DNA of 64,000 bases from Aureibacter tunicatorum (GTDB lineage Bacteria > Bacteroidota > Bacteroidia > Cytophagales > Cyclobacteriaceae), in contig NZ_AP025305.1 of the NCBI RefSeq assembly GCF_036492635.1, positions 3,658,001 to 3,722,000 on the forward strand. Reading direction: 5' to 3'. Of this stretch, positions 28,081 through 36,806 are shown piece after piece (within the stretch, counting starts at the first letter, position 1; each line of letters opens with the position of its first letter). Made by a program: the position numbers and the translations under genes. The notes below the pieces were generated by a model that was given only the letters and a program-made list of their open reading frames with translations, ran no database searches and was not told the DNA's origin.

Positions 28081-30696
28081 TTATTCAACAGTGAAAGAAT
28101 GCTCTGAAACCACCGCTTCAAGATGCTTGCCAATCACCACTTCTCTCGAATACTCATCCAAAACCAAAGCTTCAGGATCTATCACTTTCAATTCTTCGAC
28201 TCTGTCTCTGTAGGCATTGGTATACTGCATGACTTTTTGCGTCGACTTTTTGTAATAATCACTGCCATTCTGGCCTATGGCTTCATAAAATGCCGCTTCC
28301 GCACCGCGAATCACCGGCAATATGAATCTTATTCCTTCCGCATTCATAAAATGCATTCTTCCATACTCGGCAAAAGGCACTTGCTTTGCCGTATTCGTCT
28401 CAAAATGCATCGCAGCTTCTTCCCAGTTGATGCTGGACCTGATGATTTCCTTATAGTAACCATAATGCTCTTCATTCTCTCCTTGGAACACTTGAGAAAT
28501 CAAAGCGTTAAAAGCTTCCTCTTGAAGATCAAGACCATTTTCATATCTCTGAATCAGTTCCTGTCTTTTCAATCGTGCGTATTGATTCGCTCTGGAATGC
28601 ACCGCTCTTCTTTCCGCTTCCGCCGCTTGTTTTTGATTCGCATACTCTTTAAGTTCCGCCTTGCTGTTTTCAGTCATTCTTCTCATCGAAAACTTGAATA
28701 CAAAAAAACCTCTGTTGAAATACTCAGGATCTGTTGTCTCAAGCACTGCTTCACCTTTGATCATATTCCCCTCCTGATAAATAGATTTAAAGCTTGTGTC
28801 ATGATTTTCCAAATCATCCCAATTGCCACGCTCGTCCCAATTGTAATCACCGCTATTTCCATTTCTAAAATCAATCGTAGTCGCCGCCAAGTCCAGCTCC
28901 CAACCTTCGGTATGATATTTAGCGTCAATAGGAAATTCAAAGCTTCTCGACTGGTATCTATTTCTACCTCTTATGCCCAATTCCTTCTTGATCGTCTGCG
29001 TCTCATACACTTCAGCAGGTCTCATTGGATCCACAACATAATTTTGAGTAATATAATCCCTACGGTCCAACACATATTGTCTTCTGATATTTCTATGAAG
29101 CTCCAAAAACGGCGAAGCAACTTGCGGAGCCCATACCAAATTCACATCTTCCAGCTTCACCTTTACATCTACCGGAGTCGTCACCTGAAATGACAGTTCT
29201 GTAGTCGCGTGATTCTCATCCTTGCCTCTTGTTGTATAGCTTCTTGATGTCGAAGTTACAATTCTTGAACCTCTGATATCCTTGTTTTCATTTTCATTGG
29301 ATATGTTCGTCAAGGTCTTATTGATAGAATCTCTTCTTCTTTCTCTCAATGTATTGAACAAAGTGCTATCCTTGCTAAATGAATTTTCGTCGGTAATGCC
29401 GCTTTCCGTCATGTTGTTCAAAGCCGCCTTGAACTTAACCGATGAAAACACTCCATTTTCCACGCTTTGGCTATTCGCGCTGCGCGATGCGGATTCGGAA
29501 AGCTGGAAACTTTCGCTAGTGAAGCTTTCAGAAATTGTCAGCTCGCTATTCGGAGCCACTGTTTCCGCGCTAAAAGGACCTCTCAACACTGGTTTCTGCA
29601 AATTCAAAGTCAATGTTTCCACCCTTTGAAACGCCCACTCTCTGCTTTTCGTTATAGAACTATCATCCGGTAGTGGCGTTAACTTGTTATCGATCGGCTT
29701 AGTCGTATCCATCTTCGACAATACATATTTTTGGACACGAGCTCTAAAAGTTCTGTTGGACTCATACCTTCTGATCATATCATTGGACTGCATGCCCAAA
29801 GCCTTAAGGTATTCGAATGCTTGATCTATCAAACTCCCAATTACCGTCAATCTAGTTGGATCCACTCTAAGCTTTTCAGACAACTTCGTCGCCAGTGTAT
29901 CCAAATAGTTTTTGGAAGAAATCAAAGTATTGCTCACCAACTGTCCCTCTGTCTTCAACAAACCAATCTTGGTCATATCCTCCACAACAAGATTGGTTTG
30001 AGACAATCCATGCATGATATTTCCAAGCATATAAGCCTTCTTTTGAGTCATCGCTCGTTCTAGAATCGATTTTTTATCCGCATCGCTAGTCGACTTCTCC
30101 GACAACTTTTTCAGTATCTCAGGATCAACAGTAATCAATGTTTCAGGCTTGATCGCTGTCGCAGTCAACCTTCTGTTGGATACGCTTACCCCTCCAAGCA
30201 TCGTGTCGCTTACCGCTCTCAAATTATTGATCACAGTCGCTCCATCATTAATCATTCCCGGCCTCAATACAGGTGTTTCGATCATCACATTCCCTCCGAC
30301 TTTCGGATCATTTTGGCTTCCCTTCACTTTGTCGCCTATTACTTCCGCTGCCACCACAGGATCTCTAAACTCAGCCAAGTCCGCTATGAAATTCTTCATG
30401 TAAGGGTCGTCAACTTCGAGCAATGGCTTGAAAACAATTTTGTCTTTTATCCATTCATCCGGTTGCTTTATTACTTTGACAGGCGTCTTGAATGATATTC
30501 TGTAATCTCTTTCTTTGCCCAACAACGAAGCCGCCGCGGCATAATCCTTCAATATGCGAGCAATTACTCTTATGTGTCTGCTCACTGCCAAAGGTCCTAA
30601 TTTAGGATAAAGCACATTAGTGTTATACGTGGTCACCAAGCTATTCGGATTGGCTGTAGTATGTGGTAGGAATTGTTCAGGAATGTTGATTTTCAT
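28081..30696 (-). CDS. Uncharacterised 871-aa protein co-transcribed with PhoD-like gene
   Basis: Starts MKINIPEQFLPHTTANPNSL, with no signal peptide. Residues 1-350 are mixed alpha/beta with many Leu/Val strands. Residues about 385-500 are rich in Ser and Thr (SESFTSESFQLSESASRSAN). Residues about 685-760 are strongly helical and charged (KQAAEAERRAVHSRANQYARLKRQ), probably coiled coil. No membrane segment is evident. I do not recognise a domain. It is the first gene of a two-gene operon with a PhoD-like phosphatase. A structural or scaffold protein is possible from composition, but the function is unknown. Confidence 0.6.
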   Translation of the reverse strand: MKINIPEQFLPHTTANPNSLVTTYNTNVLYPKLGPLAVSRHIRVIARILKDYAAAASLLGKERDYRISFKTPVKVIKQPDEWIKDKIVFKPLLEVDDPYMKNFIADLAEFRDPVVAAEVIGDKVKGSQNDPKVGGNVMIETPVLRPGMINDGATVINNLRAVSDTMLGGVSVSNRRLTATAIKPETLITVDPEILKKLSEKSTSDADKKSILERAMTQKKAYMLGNIMHGLSQTNLVVEDMTKIGLLKTEGQLVSNTLISSKNYLDTLATKLSEKLRVDPTRLTVIGSLIDQAFEYLKALGMQSNDMIRRYESNRTFRARVQKYVLSKMDTTKPIDNKLTPLPDDSSITKSREWAFQRVETLTLNLQKPVLRGPFSAETVAPNSELTISESFTSESFQLSESASRSANSQSVENGVFSSVKFKAALNNMTESGITDENSFSKDSTLFNTLRERRRDSINKTLTNISNENENKDIRGSRIVTSTSRSYTTRGKDENHATTELSFQVTTPVDVKVKLEDVNLVWAPQVASPFLELHRNIRRQYVLDRRDYITQNYVVDPMRPAEVYETQTIKKELGIRGRNRYQSRSFEFPIDAKYHTEGWELDLAATTIDFRNGNSGDYNWDERGNWDDLENHDTSFKSIYQEGNMIKGEAVLETTDPEYFNRGFFVFKFSMRRMTENSKAELKEYANQKQAAEAERRAVHSRANQYARLKRQELIQRYENGLDLQEEAFNALISQVFQGENEEHYGYYKEIIRSSINWEEAAMHFETNTAKQVPFAEYGRMHFMNAEGIRFILPVIRGAEAAFYEAIGQNGSDYYKKSTQKVMQYTNAYRDRVEELKVIDPEALVLDEYSREVVIGKHLEAVVSEHSFTVE

Positions 30697-30941
30697 GGGT
30701 GAAATTGCTTAAAATTAAAAATGAATTAAAAAGTGCCCAGTTATTTACAGAGCACAATAAAGCAAAAAACAAAACCCAATAAAAATATTTTAAATTATGT
30801 TTTTTATAAAAATATAAATATTAGAACGCATCAAATTATACTTTTTGGATTCATATTTTAAACATAAAGGATACGTAAAAATTCATAGAAACAAATAAAA
30901 GAATATACCAAGATGGCTTTTGAAGTTAAGCCATAAAAAAA

Positions 30942-30966
30942 GAGGCCCCGCATAAGCGAAGACCTC
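30942..30966 (-). terminator. Terminator of the efflux operon
   Basis: On the minus strand GAGGTCTTCGCTTATGCGGG is followed by GCCTC and then seven T: a GAGG-to-CCTC hairpin with an inner CGC/GCG stem. It lies 34 bases after the efflux outer-membrane gene. The rest of 30697-30941 is AT-rich and holds no gene I can support. Confidence 0.8.
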
Positions 30967-30999
30967 CGACACACTAAGCAATAAATCAAACCAACTTTC

Positions 31000-32415
31000 T
31001 TACAAATCATCAAAATTGCCGCCCAATGAAAGAAATAAATTGATTCTTTGCACGGCATCTTCTGTATTAATATTGATCAAATTAAGTTCCTCGTTCAGCA
31101 ATTTCATTCTATATTGATGCAGGCTAAGCATGTCAGTTTGCCCCACCTCGTACTTCACCGACGAAATTTTCACAATCTCTTTCAAGTCCTCAATAGCTTG
31201 CAATGTATGCAGTCTTCTCTTCTTCAGAGAATAATTGGCGCTAAGGGAATTTTCCACTTCAGCAAGGGCGTTCAATACTACTTTGGAGTAATTCGCCACG
31301 CTTTCTTTTTGAACAGCATTTTTCGCTTCTATATTCGCTTTCAAAGCTCCTCCGGAAAAGACTGGCAAATTCACGGCCCCGTTGATCGCGTACAATGGAT
31401 CGCTAAACGAGCTTTTCAAGCCCAAAACATCCGAATTCGCAACACCCAAGGGAGCTGAAACCTTTAAAGAAGGCAATCGCAGCTTCTGAGCTACCACTTC
31501 ATCATAAAAAGCCCTTTCCACATCAAACTGAGCAGCCATGATATCAGGTCTGCTGTCAAGCAAGTTCGCCGACAAATTCTCAGGTATATTATGATTAAGC
31601 TTCAGATTCCAAGCATCTGTCATAATATCAGCATCCGGAAACTCTCCAACCAAGACTTCAATGGATCGCTGAACCTGTCCGTAGGTAAACTCGATCTGCT
31701 CGATCTGCTTGTAATAATTTGAGATCTCGGCATTCAGCAAATTCAAATCCGTCGGATCCGCTATGCCTATTTCCAAACGATGCTCAGTCAACCTTTTCAA
31801 ATCCAAAGCCGTATCCAGCATTTGCTCCACGACCTCTTGCTGGTTTTTAACCCCTTGAGCTGTATGCCAATTTCTCACAAGCCTAGCCAAAAGCACTTGA
31901 AGCAGTCTTTCATTGCTATGTTGAGCAGAGAAATAAGCTGACTCCGCGCTTTTCGCTTCATATCTCAATTTCCCCCATAGATCGGGTTCCCAACTCGCTT
32001 GAAAAAGAAACTGATCCACAGCCGACTTGCCTTTGAACAAGCCTGTTCCCTCAGCGGCAGCAAACCCGACTTTAGGAAACAACTCGGATTTCGATACTTT
32101 CAAACCAGCTTCCATCATTTCCATTCTGGAATAGCTCGCTTGCAAATCCGCATTATGAGCGATCAACTGATCCATCAAGGAGTCTAGTTTTGGCGTCTTC
32201 AATTCCATCACCCATGCAAATTCATCCGCTGAATCATCGTCTTCACGATCTATTATCCAAGTGTCCGGGATCTCCACTTTTTGCAAAGACACTGACTTTC
32301 TCGCTTGTTCTTTAGCTTGAGGCTGTTTTTTCAAACTCAATGTCCTGCATGATGGCATAACCATGATCAGTACCAACCCAATCAACACCCATGCATTTCG
32401 TCTTGCTCTTTTCAT
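31000..32415 (-). CDS. Outer-membrane efflux lipoprotein (NodT/OprM type)
   Basis: 471 residues. A lipoprotein signal ends in MPSC (Cys23). The TolC-like double repeat is clear: LMDQLIAHNADLQASYSRMEMMEAGLKVSKSELFPKVG, then later LLDSRPDIMAAQFDVERAFYDEVVAQKLRLPSLKV, and the closing YEVGQTDMLSLHQYRMKLLNEELNL block. It forms the outer-membrane channel of a tripartite exporter. It follows the HlyD-like gene with one base between. Final gene of the operon, ended by the hairpin at 30942-30966. The exported compound is unknown. Confidence 0.85.
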   Translation of the reverse strand: MKRARRNAWVLIGLVLIMVMPSCRTLSLKKQPQAKEQARKSVSLQKVEIPDTWIIDREDDDSADEFAWVMELKTPKLDSLMDQLIAHNADLQASYSRMEMMEAGLKVSKSELFPKVGFAAAEGTGLFKGKSAVDQFLFQASWEPDLWGKLRYEAKSAESAYFSAQHSNERLLQVLLARLVRNWHTAQGVKNQQEVVEQMLDTALDLKRLTEHRLEIGIADPTDLNLLNAEISNYYKQIEQIEFTYGQVQRSIEVLVGEFPDADIMTDAWNLKLNHNIPENLSANLLDSRPDIMAAQFDVERAFYDEVVAQKLRLPSLKVSAPLGVANSDVLGLKSSFSDPLYAINGAVNLPVFSGGALKANIEAKNAVQKESVANYSKVVLNALAEVENSLSANYSLKKRRLHTLQAIEDLKEIVKISSVKYEVGQTDMLSLHQYRMKLLNEELNLININTEDAVQRINLFLSLGGNFDDL

Positions 32416-32416
32416 A

Positions 32417-33544
32417 TCAGTGAAGCTTTGGCACCAAATAATTGATCTTGCTATCGATTCTCACCATCACCTTTCTAATGATGTAAAAAGGCTCTGCTGT
32501 GCTGGCATAAACCACACTTGTGCCTACAGCTCCCGCAGGAAAAGACTCGACTTCTTCGGGAAATTTAAACTTGACAGCATATTGTCCTTCAGGCTGATTC
32601 TCCAAACTTTTGGGCAATAACCCTGAGTAAGACAACTGTCCTTGGCCATTGGCCCAAATGATATCCTCAACCTCTCCTTTGAATACTTGCCCCGGCAATG
32701 TCTTTATAGACACTTCCACCTCATCTCCATTTTGAATATTGAACAACTCGTTGTGCATAAAAAATGCTACAACAGCTTGCTCATCCTCTATAAGCGTCAT
32801 CGCTGACTTGAAAGGCATCGCCACTACCATAGCTCCTTCTCTCAACTGCAAGTTTCTAATAATTCCATTTCTCGGCGCAATGACTGTCGTTTGACTCAAA
32901 TCCCAGACAGCCTTGTCCAATTGCGCCTTCAACTCGGCGATGCTTACCTGATCTCCTTCATAAGTAGCTGTCAATACTGAAGCTATCTTCGCTTCGGTCG
33001 CTTTCGCGGAAGCAAGTTGAGCTTTGAGATGTTCCACATCATTTTCGCTTCGCTCAAAATCAAACTTGTTGCCAGCCCCTTTATCCATCAAAGCTTTATA
33101 CTCGCCTGTTCTTGTCTTGGCCAATTCAAGCTTTATTTCTATTGATTCCGTATTCTCTCTCGCAGCTTTCAATTGATAATTGCTACTTTCAAGCTCCGCT
33201 CTCACTCTGTTCAGCGTAGCCTTCAATTGACTCACCTTGTATTTGTAAGGTGTTGGATCTATTTGAAACAATGTATCTCCCTTTGCCACTCGCTGATTGG
33301 GAGCCACATGGATTCCTACCACTCTTCCTCTCACTTGAGGCACTATTTCAACCGATCTATTCACCACTCTGACATGGCTTGAAATCGGGGTCAAAACATT
33401 CATCAACAACACGATAATTATAATCGCTACTATCGGAATGGTGTAGACTGTCACTTTAGTCGTCATATTCCAAGGCAACAGTTTGTACTTCTTAATAATC
33501 AACCAACAAACCGCCGCATATACCAATAATCCTAACTCTAGCAT
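32417..33544 (-). CDS. HlyD-family membrane fusion protein (YiaV-like)
   Basis: 375 residues. Two hydrophobic segments lie at the N-terminus (LGLLVYAAVCWLII and VYTIPIVAIIIIVLLMNV), then the lipoyl-type half (VPQVRGRVVGIHVAPNQRVAKGDTLFQIDPTPY), a coiled-coil hairpin of about residues 85-190, the second half TTVIAPRNGIIRNLQLREGAMV, and a beta-barrel. It bridges the inner membrane to the NodT-like channel. The combination with a DUF3302 gene upstream is that of E. coli yiaW-yiaV. No ABC, MFS or RND pump gene is in the operon, so how transport is energised is unclear. Confidence 0.85.
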   Translation of the reverse strand: MLELGLLVYAAVCWLIIKKYKLLPWNMTTKVTVYTIPIVAIIIIVLLMNVLTPISSHVRVVNRSVEIVPQVRGRVVGIHVAPNQRVAKGDTLFQIDPTPYKYKVSQLKATLNRVRAELESSNYQLKAARENTESIEIKLELAKTRTGEYKALMDKGAGNKFDFERSENDVEHLKAQLASAKATEAKIASVLTATYEGDQVSIAELKAQLDKAVWDLSQTTVIAPRNGIIRNLQLREGAMVVAMPFKSAMTLIEDEQAVVAFFMHNELFNIQNGDEVEVSIKTLPGQVFKGEVEDIIWANGQGQLSYSGLLPKSLENQPEGQYAVKFKFPEEVESFPAGAVGTSVVYASTAEPFYIIRKVMVRIDSKINYLVPKLH

Positions 33545-33587
33545 ATGAATCCTCTTTTAGTAATGATAATCTCAATAAGTTCCTTTT

Positions 33588-33941
33588 TTAAATTTCAATC
33601 TCTTTCAATTCATCATTCGTCTTCCCGCCTTTCAACTTGATATCAAAAGGTTTGGAATACGCCCATACCAAAGCCAGAGGCCACAACATCCCTCCAATGA
33701 ACAATGATAAAATGCATAATGCTTGAATGGCATCTTTTTGCGGGTGATTTCTTTGTTCTGCCACCTTCTCTGGAAATATATGCAACTTCCAAAACACCGT
33801 AAGACCTACTACTGGAATGACAAACAACACAACCCAAGTCAACACATCCGCCACCGCATCGACATTCTTACCCGAAGCCAGCGCCTGCGAAATTGACACG
33901 ACTTGAGTCGAATACAACATGATCAAAAACTTTCTTTTCAT
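33588..33941 (-). CDS. DUF3302 (YiaW-like) inner-membrane protein
   Basis: 117 residues with three hydrophobic segments: an N-terminal signal-like stretch, VLTWVVLFVIPVVGLTVFW and LCILSLFIGGMLWPLALVWAY. The block FPEKVAEQRNHPQKDAIQALC with LWPLALVWAYSKP is typical of DUF3302. E. coli YiaW has similar length and also precedes YiaV. First gene of the three-gene efflux operon, 43 bases before the HlyD-like gene. It may substitute for or assist an energising component; the function is not established. Confidence 0.75.
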   Translation of the reverse strand: MKRKFLIMLYSTQVVSISQALASGKNVDAVADVLTWVVLFVIPVVGLTVFWKLHIFPEKVAEQRNHPQKDAIQALCILSLFIGGMLWPLALVWAYSKPFDIKLKGGKTNDELKEIEI

Positions 33942-34170
33942 CTTATTTTTAGATTATGATCCACAAACTTCACAAGGAAAATGGATCAATATCATTGACA
34001 ATTCATCCTTTCTCCTTTCCTCAAAGTTACTATCAATCAACCGATTAACTTATCCTAATCAATCACATCAATATCCGAAAATGACAAAGAAAATTTTGTT
34101 GTATGCAATAAATAGATGAGCTCAACACAATGGTAACTTTAAAAAACTCTAAAAATCAAGAAACTGATTA

Positions 34171-36564
34171 TCAGCTTGTCCAAAAACGATCATTCATGCT
34201 CCAGTACAATGTTTTTGTTTTTTCCTTGAATGTAGGCGCATTGACAATTTTGTTCATGCTCACTCCGGATGACGAGACATAGACTTCAATAGCTTTGGCT
34301 TGATCAAGACTTCCGTCAAAATCCAGCACTTTCTCATAAATCGCCCAAACAGAATCTTGTCGATGCTTGTGCAAATTCGCCGGCGACATCTCCGAGCCTA
34401 CCAATCTTCTAAAGTTTTTCACTCCAAAATTTGTCGCAATGGTTCCAATCTCAGCAGCGTAAGCTCCCAGTTTCAATCCCAAACCAACATGCGCTCCTAC
34501 TCCGGTCAACATGGAAATATTTCCTGCGATCCTGATCAGATTTGTTGTGACGAACACTGTTTCTTTTCCTATTCTCTCTCTATTTATCACGCAAAGCTCT
34601 TGGGTCATGTCTAGCTCTCTGATCTTCTTGAAGCATTCTTCTTCCATCACAGGAGGCATCCACAAACGCTTTTCCTGCAAAAATGCGTTGAAGCCTTCTC
34701 TTCGTCTCATCTTTCCCAATCTTGCGCCGGGCACGCTTCTTCTCTCCCCCATCAAAGTCACATATACAGGATTGTCATCCAACTCAGCCATGAGAGCTTT
34801 TTGCCTTTTGTAGATAGCGATATAATTCTTCACCGCATTCGCCAGTTGATAGGCTCTTCTGACAAATTCGATGGTGGACAAGACCAATCCAAAAAAAGGC
34901 ATAATCGCGTCCAACACATGCGAAGCGGGCTGGGCCAGCGAGTAAACCGAATAAGCCACTTTGATCGTAGACTGGATAATCTCACCCATTTCCTTGACAC
35001 GAAGCAAAACTTTCGAAACTGCTTGGCGTTTGTCGATTTGGCTTTTATTTTCCAAAAACTCCTTGATATCGCTTGATATATGAGCTATCAACAAGACGCT
35101 GCCATAAATAATCGCTGCGGATTGCGTCACCGCGCTGATCACATTTCCCTCTCCGCCTAGTTCGCTTTTTAATAATGTATCGAAATCAAATGCTCTCCAC
35201 AAATGATCAAGATGAGGCTGAAATATCAAATGAGACAAACTGGTATGCTCCTTGTCAGTAACCTCGAAAATTCCAGCTCTCACATCTCCAACTTTCAATA
35301 AGTCGGACTTCAGCTTCAAAACTCCATCCACAAGCTTTTGATCTTTGGGACTCAGCCTTCCTCTTCCTTTGTCAGACAAAGCCAAATCTCCTCCAATAAA
35401 AGCATTGCTTCTCAACCTAAACCCCGGCCCACCCAATAAATCTTCTTCTAAAATAGCTCCAGCTCTGGGTCTTTTCAAAAGCGGAACGCCTCTTAGACTG
35501 GAGTCCATCACCAAGTGTCCATAAGCGCTTTTATAATCGTTTCCCAGCTGCAAATCCGACAAAAATCTTCGATGGTCTATTTCTCTTCTGGTTATTCTTG
35601 GCATCTCATAAAAATCAGCCAAACTGGAAAGAGACTCGGCTAAATAAAAAAATGACGGCTTTAGCTTTTCTGAGCGCACATCCGCAACTGGAGAATGGCC
35701 CAAGTTCACTCTCGCCTTGCTCTTCTTCGCTTCCCATGAAAACCCTTCTCCAAATTTGGGAGCAATATAAATCCTTCCCTCAAAGCCAACTGTCGAATCG
35801 GAATCTTCAACACCTTCATCGGTTTTATAACTCCTGCCCTTTTTTCTCGGATCTCTTCTCAACTTCTTAAGCCCTTTTCGCTCCTCATACTGTGAGTACT
35901 CAAATGCCGCTAAAAGCCTATCCAAAGTTTGCCTGCCATGCACGGTTCTCATCATTTGATACAATGCATGATCCGTTTTAAACTGGAATTCTTCTCCGCC
36001 TTCCACCACTATCACTTCCTGAATTCGTCTCCACAATTCTTGAACATCTTCTCCGCCATCAATATCTCCATTGGCATCCAATGTGTGATACACTGAAGAC
36101 TCCAATACCCAAACCGGATCGCCATTGGCGATTGACGTTTTGACGAGTTTCTGCTGTTCATGCTCAACCTGCCCCAACAGAATCTCCAGATTTCTTCGTT
36201 CGACAACATTCGCATGAGCATAAGCCTCGTATATCTGCTGTTCAATATTGAATAACAGACTCATTTTGCTATGACTATCAGCAAGACCGGAAAAATGTTG
36301 TCCCTCTTCATCTGTGGAAACGTCTTCTCTTGACAAGCTGCTTTCCAGATCAACAGATACTCCTCCGGAGTGAAACTCATCTAGCAAAAAACCTATTCCA
36401 AACAACAGCGGACTGGAATATGCCAAAGACGAATTCAAATCCAAACCATTCAACCTCTTAAATTCCTCCACTCCCATTAGATCCGTTTGGATCGGATGGT
36501 TGGCATGGACATTACGCAAAGGCTGTTTTCCCGTCTTGAATTCGAGCATTTCAAAAAAATTCAT
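34171..36564 (-). CDS. Uncharacterised 797-aa protein with central hydrophobic helices
   Basis: Starts MNFFEMLEFKTGKQPLRNV, without signal peptide. Residues 1-450 are soluble and charged, including a basic stretch RKGLKKLRRDPRKKGRSYK. Residues about 485-590 contain two hydrophobic helices (SAAIIYGSVLLIAHI; VLDAIMPFFGLVLSTIEFV), and residues about 690-730 a third Gly/Ala-rich one (ISMLTGVGAHVGLGLKLGAY). A soluble front with late amphipathic or hydrophobic helices recalls pore-forming effectors delivered by contractile injection systems, but there is no homology I can name. Single gene; an AT-rich region of about 240 bases lies upstream. Confidence 0.6.
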   Translation of the reverse strand: MNFFEMLEFKTGKQPLRNVHANHPIQTDLMGVEEFKRLNGLDLNSSLAYSSPLLFGIGFLLDEFHSGGVSVDLESSLSREDVSTDEEGQHFSGLADSHSKMSLLFNIEQQIYEAYAHANVVERRNLEILLGQVEHEQQKLVKTSIANGDPVWVLESSVYHTLDANGDIDGGEDVQELWRRIQEVIVVEGGEEFQFKTDHALYQMMRTVHGRQTLDRLLAAFEYSQYEERKGLKKLRRDPRKKGRSYKTDEGVEDSDSTVGFEGRIYIAPKFGEGFSWEAKKSKARVNLGHSPVADVRSEKLKPSFFYLAESLSSLADFYEMPRITRREIDHRRFLSDLQLGNDYKSAYGHLVMDSSLRGVPLLKRPRAGAILEEDLLGGPGFRLRSNAFIGGDLALSDKGRGRLSPKDQKLVDGVLKLKSDLLKVGDVRAGIFEVTDKEHTSLSHLIFQPHLDHLWRAFDFDTLLKSELGGEGNVISAVTQSAAIIYGSVLLIAHISSDIKEFLENKSQIDKRQAVSKVLLRVKEMGEIIQSTIKVAYSVYSLAQPASHVLDAIMPFFGLVLSTIEFVRRAYQLANAVKNYIAIYKRQKALMAELDDNPVYVTLMGERRSVPGARLGKMRRREGFNAFLQEKRLWMPPVMEEECFKKIRELDMTQELCVINRERIGKETVFVTTNLIRIAGNISMLTGVGAHVGLGLKLGAYAAEIGTIATNFGVKNFRRLVGSEMSPANLHKHRQDSVWAIYEKVLDFDGSLDQAKAIEVYVSSSGVSMNKIVNAPTFKEKTKTLYWSMNDRFWTS

Positions 36565-36806
36565 CTAGTCTAAATGAAAGAACTCTTCAGGTCTAAAAAT
36601 GATTTAAATAAAAACCTAAATAAAAACATTTTAAGACTAAGCTATATACTTCCCGACAAACTACTAGTACAAAGCTTTTAAATCATAAATGTCAAGAAAA
36701 AAGATAAAATAATATGTGTTTTTATTTTAAATAAACACCAAAAGTACTTATTTAGCCTTAAGGAATACTTTTTTATCACAACAACGAATAAAATAAGCCT
36801 AAAATA

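Noticed and set aside
28123-29193. 356-codon plus-strand ORF
   Set aside because: Shadow of the 871-residue gene on the minus strand; repetitive Arg/Ser/Ile composition and no start signal.
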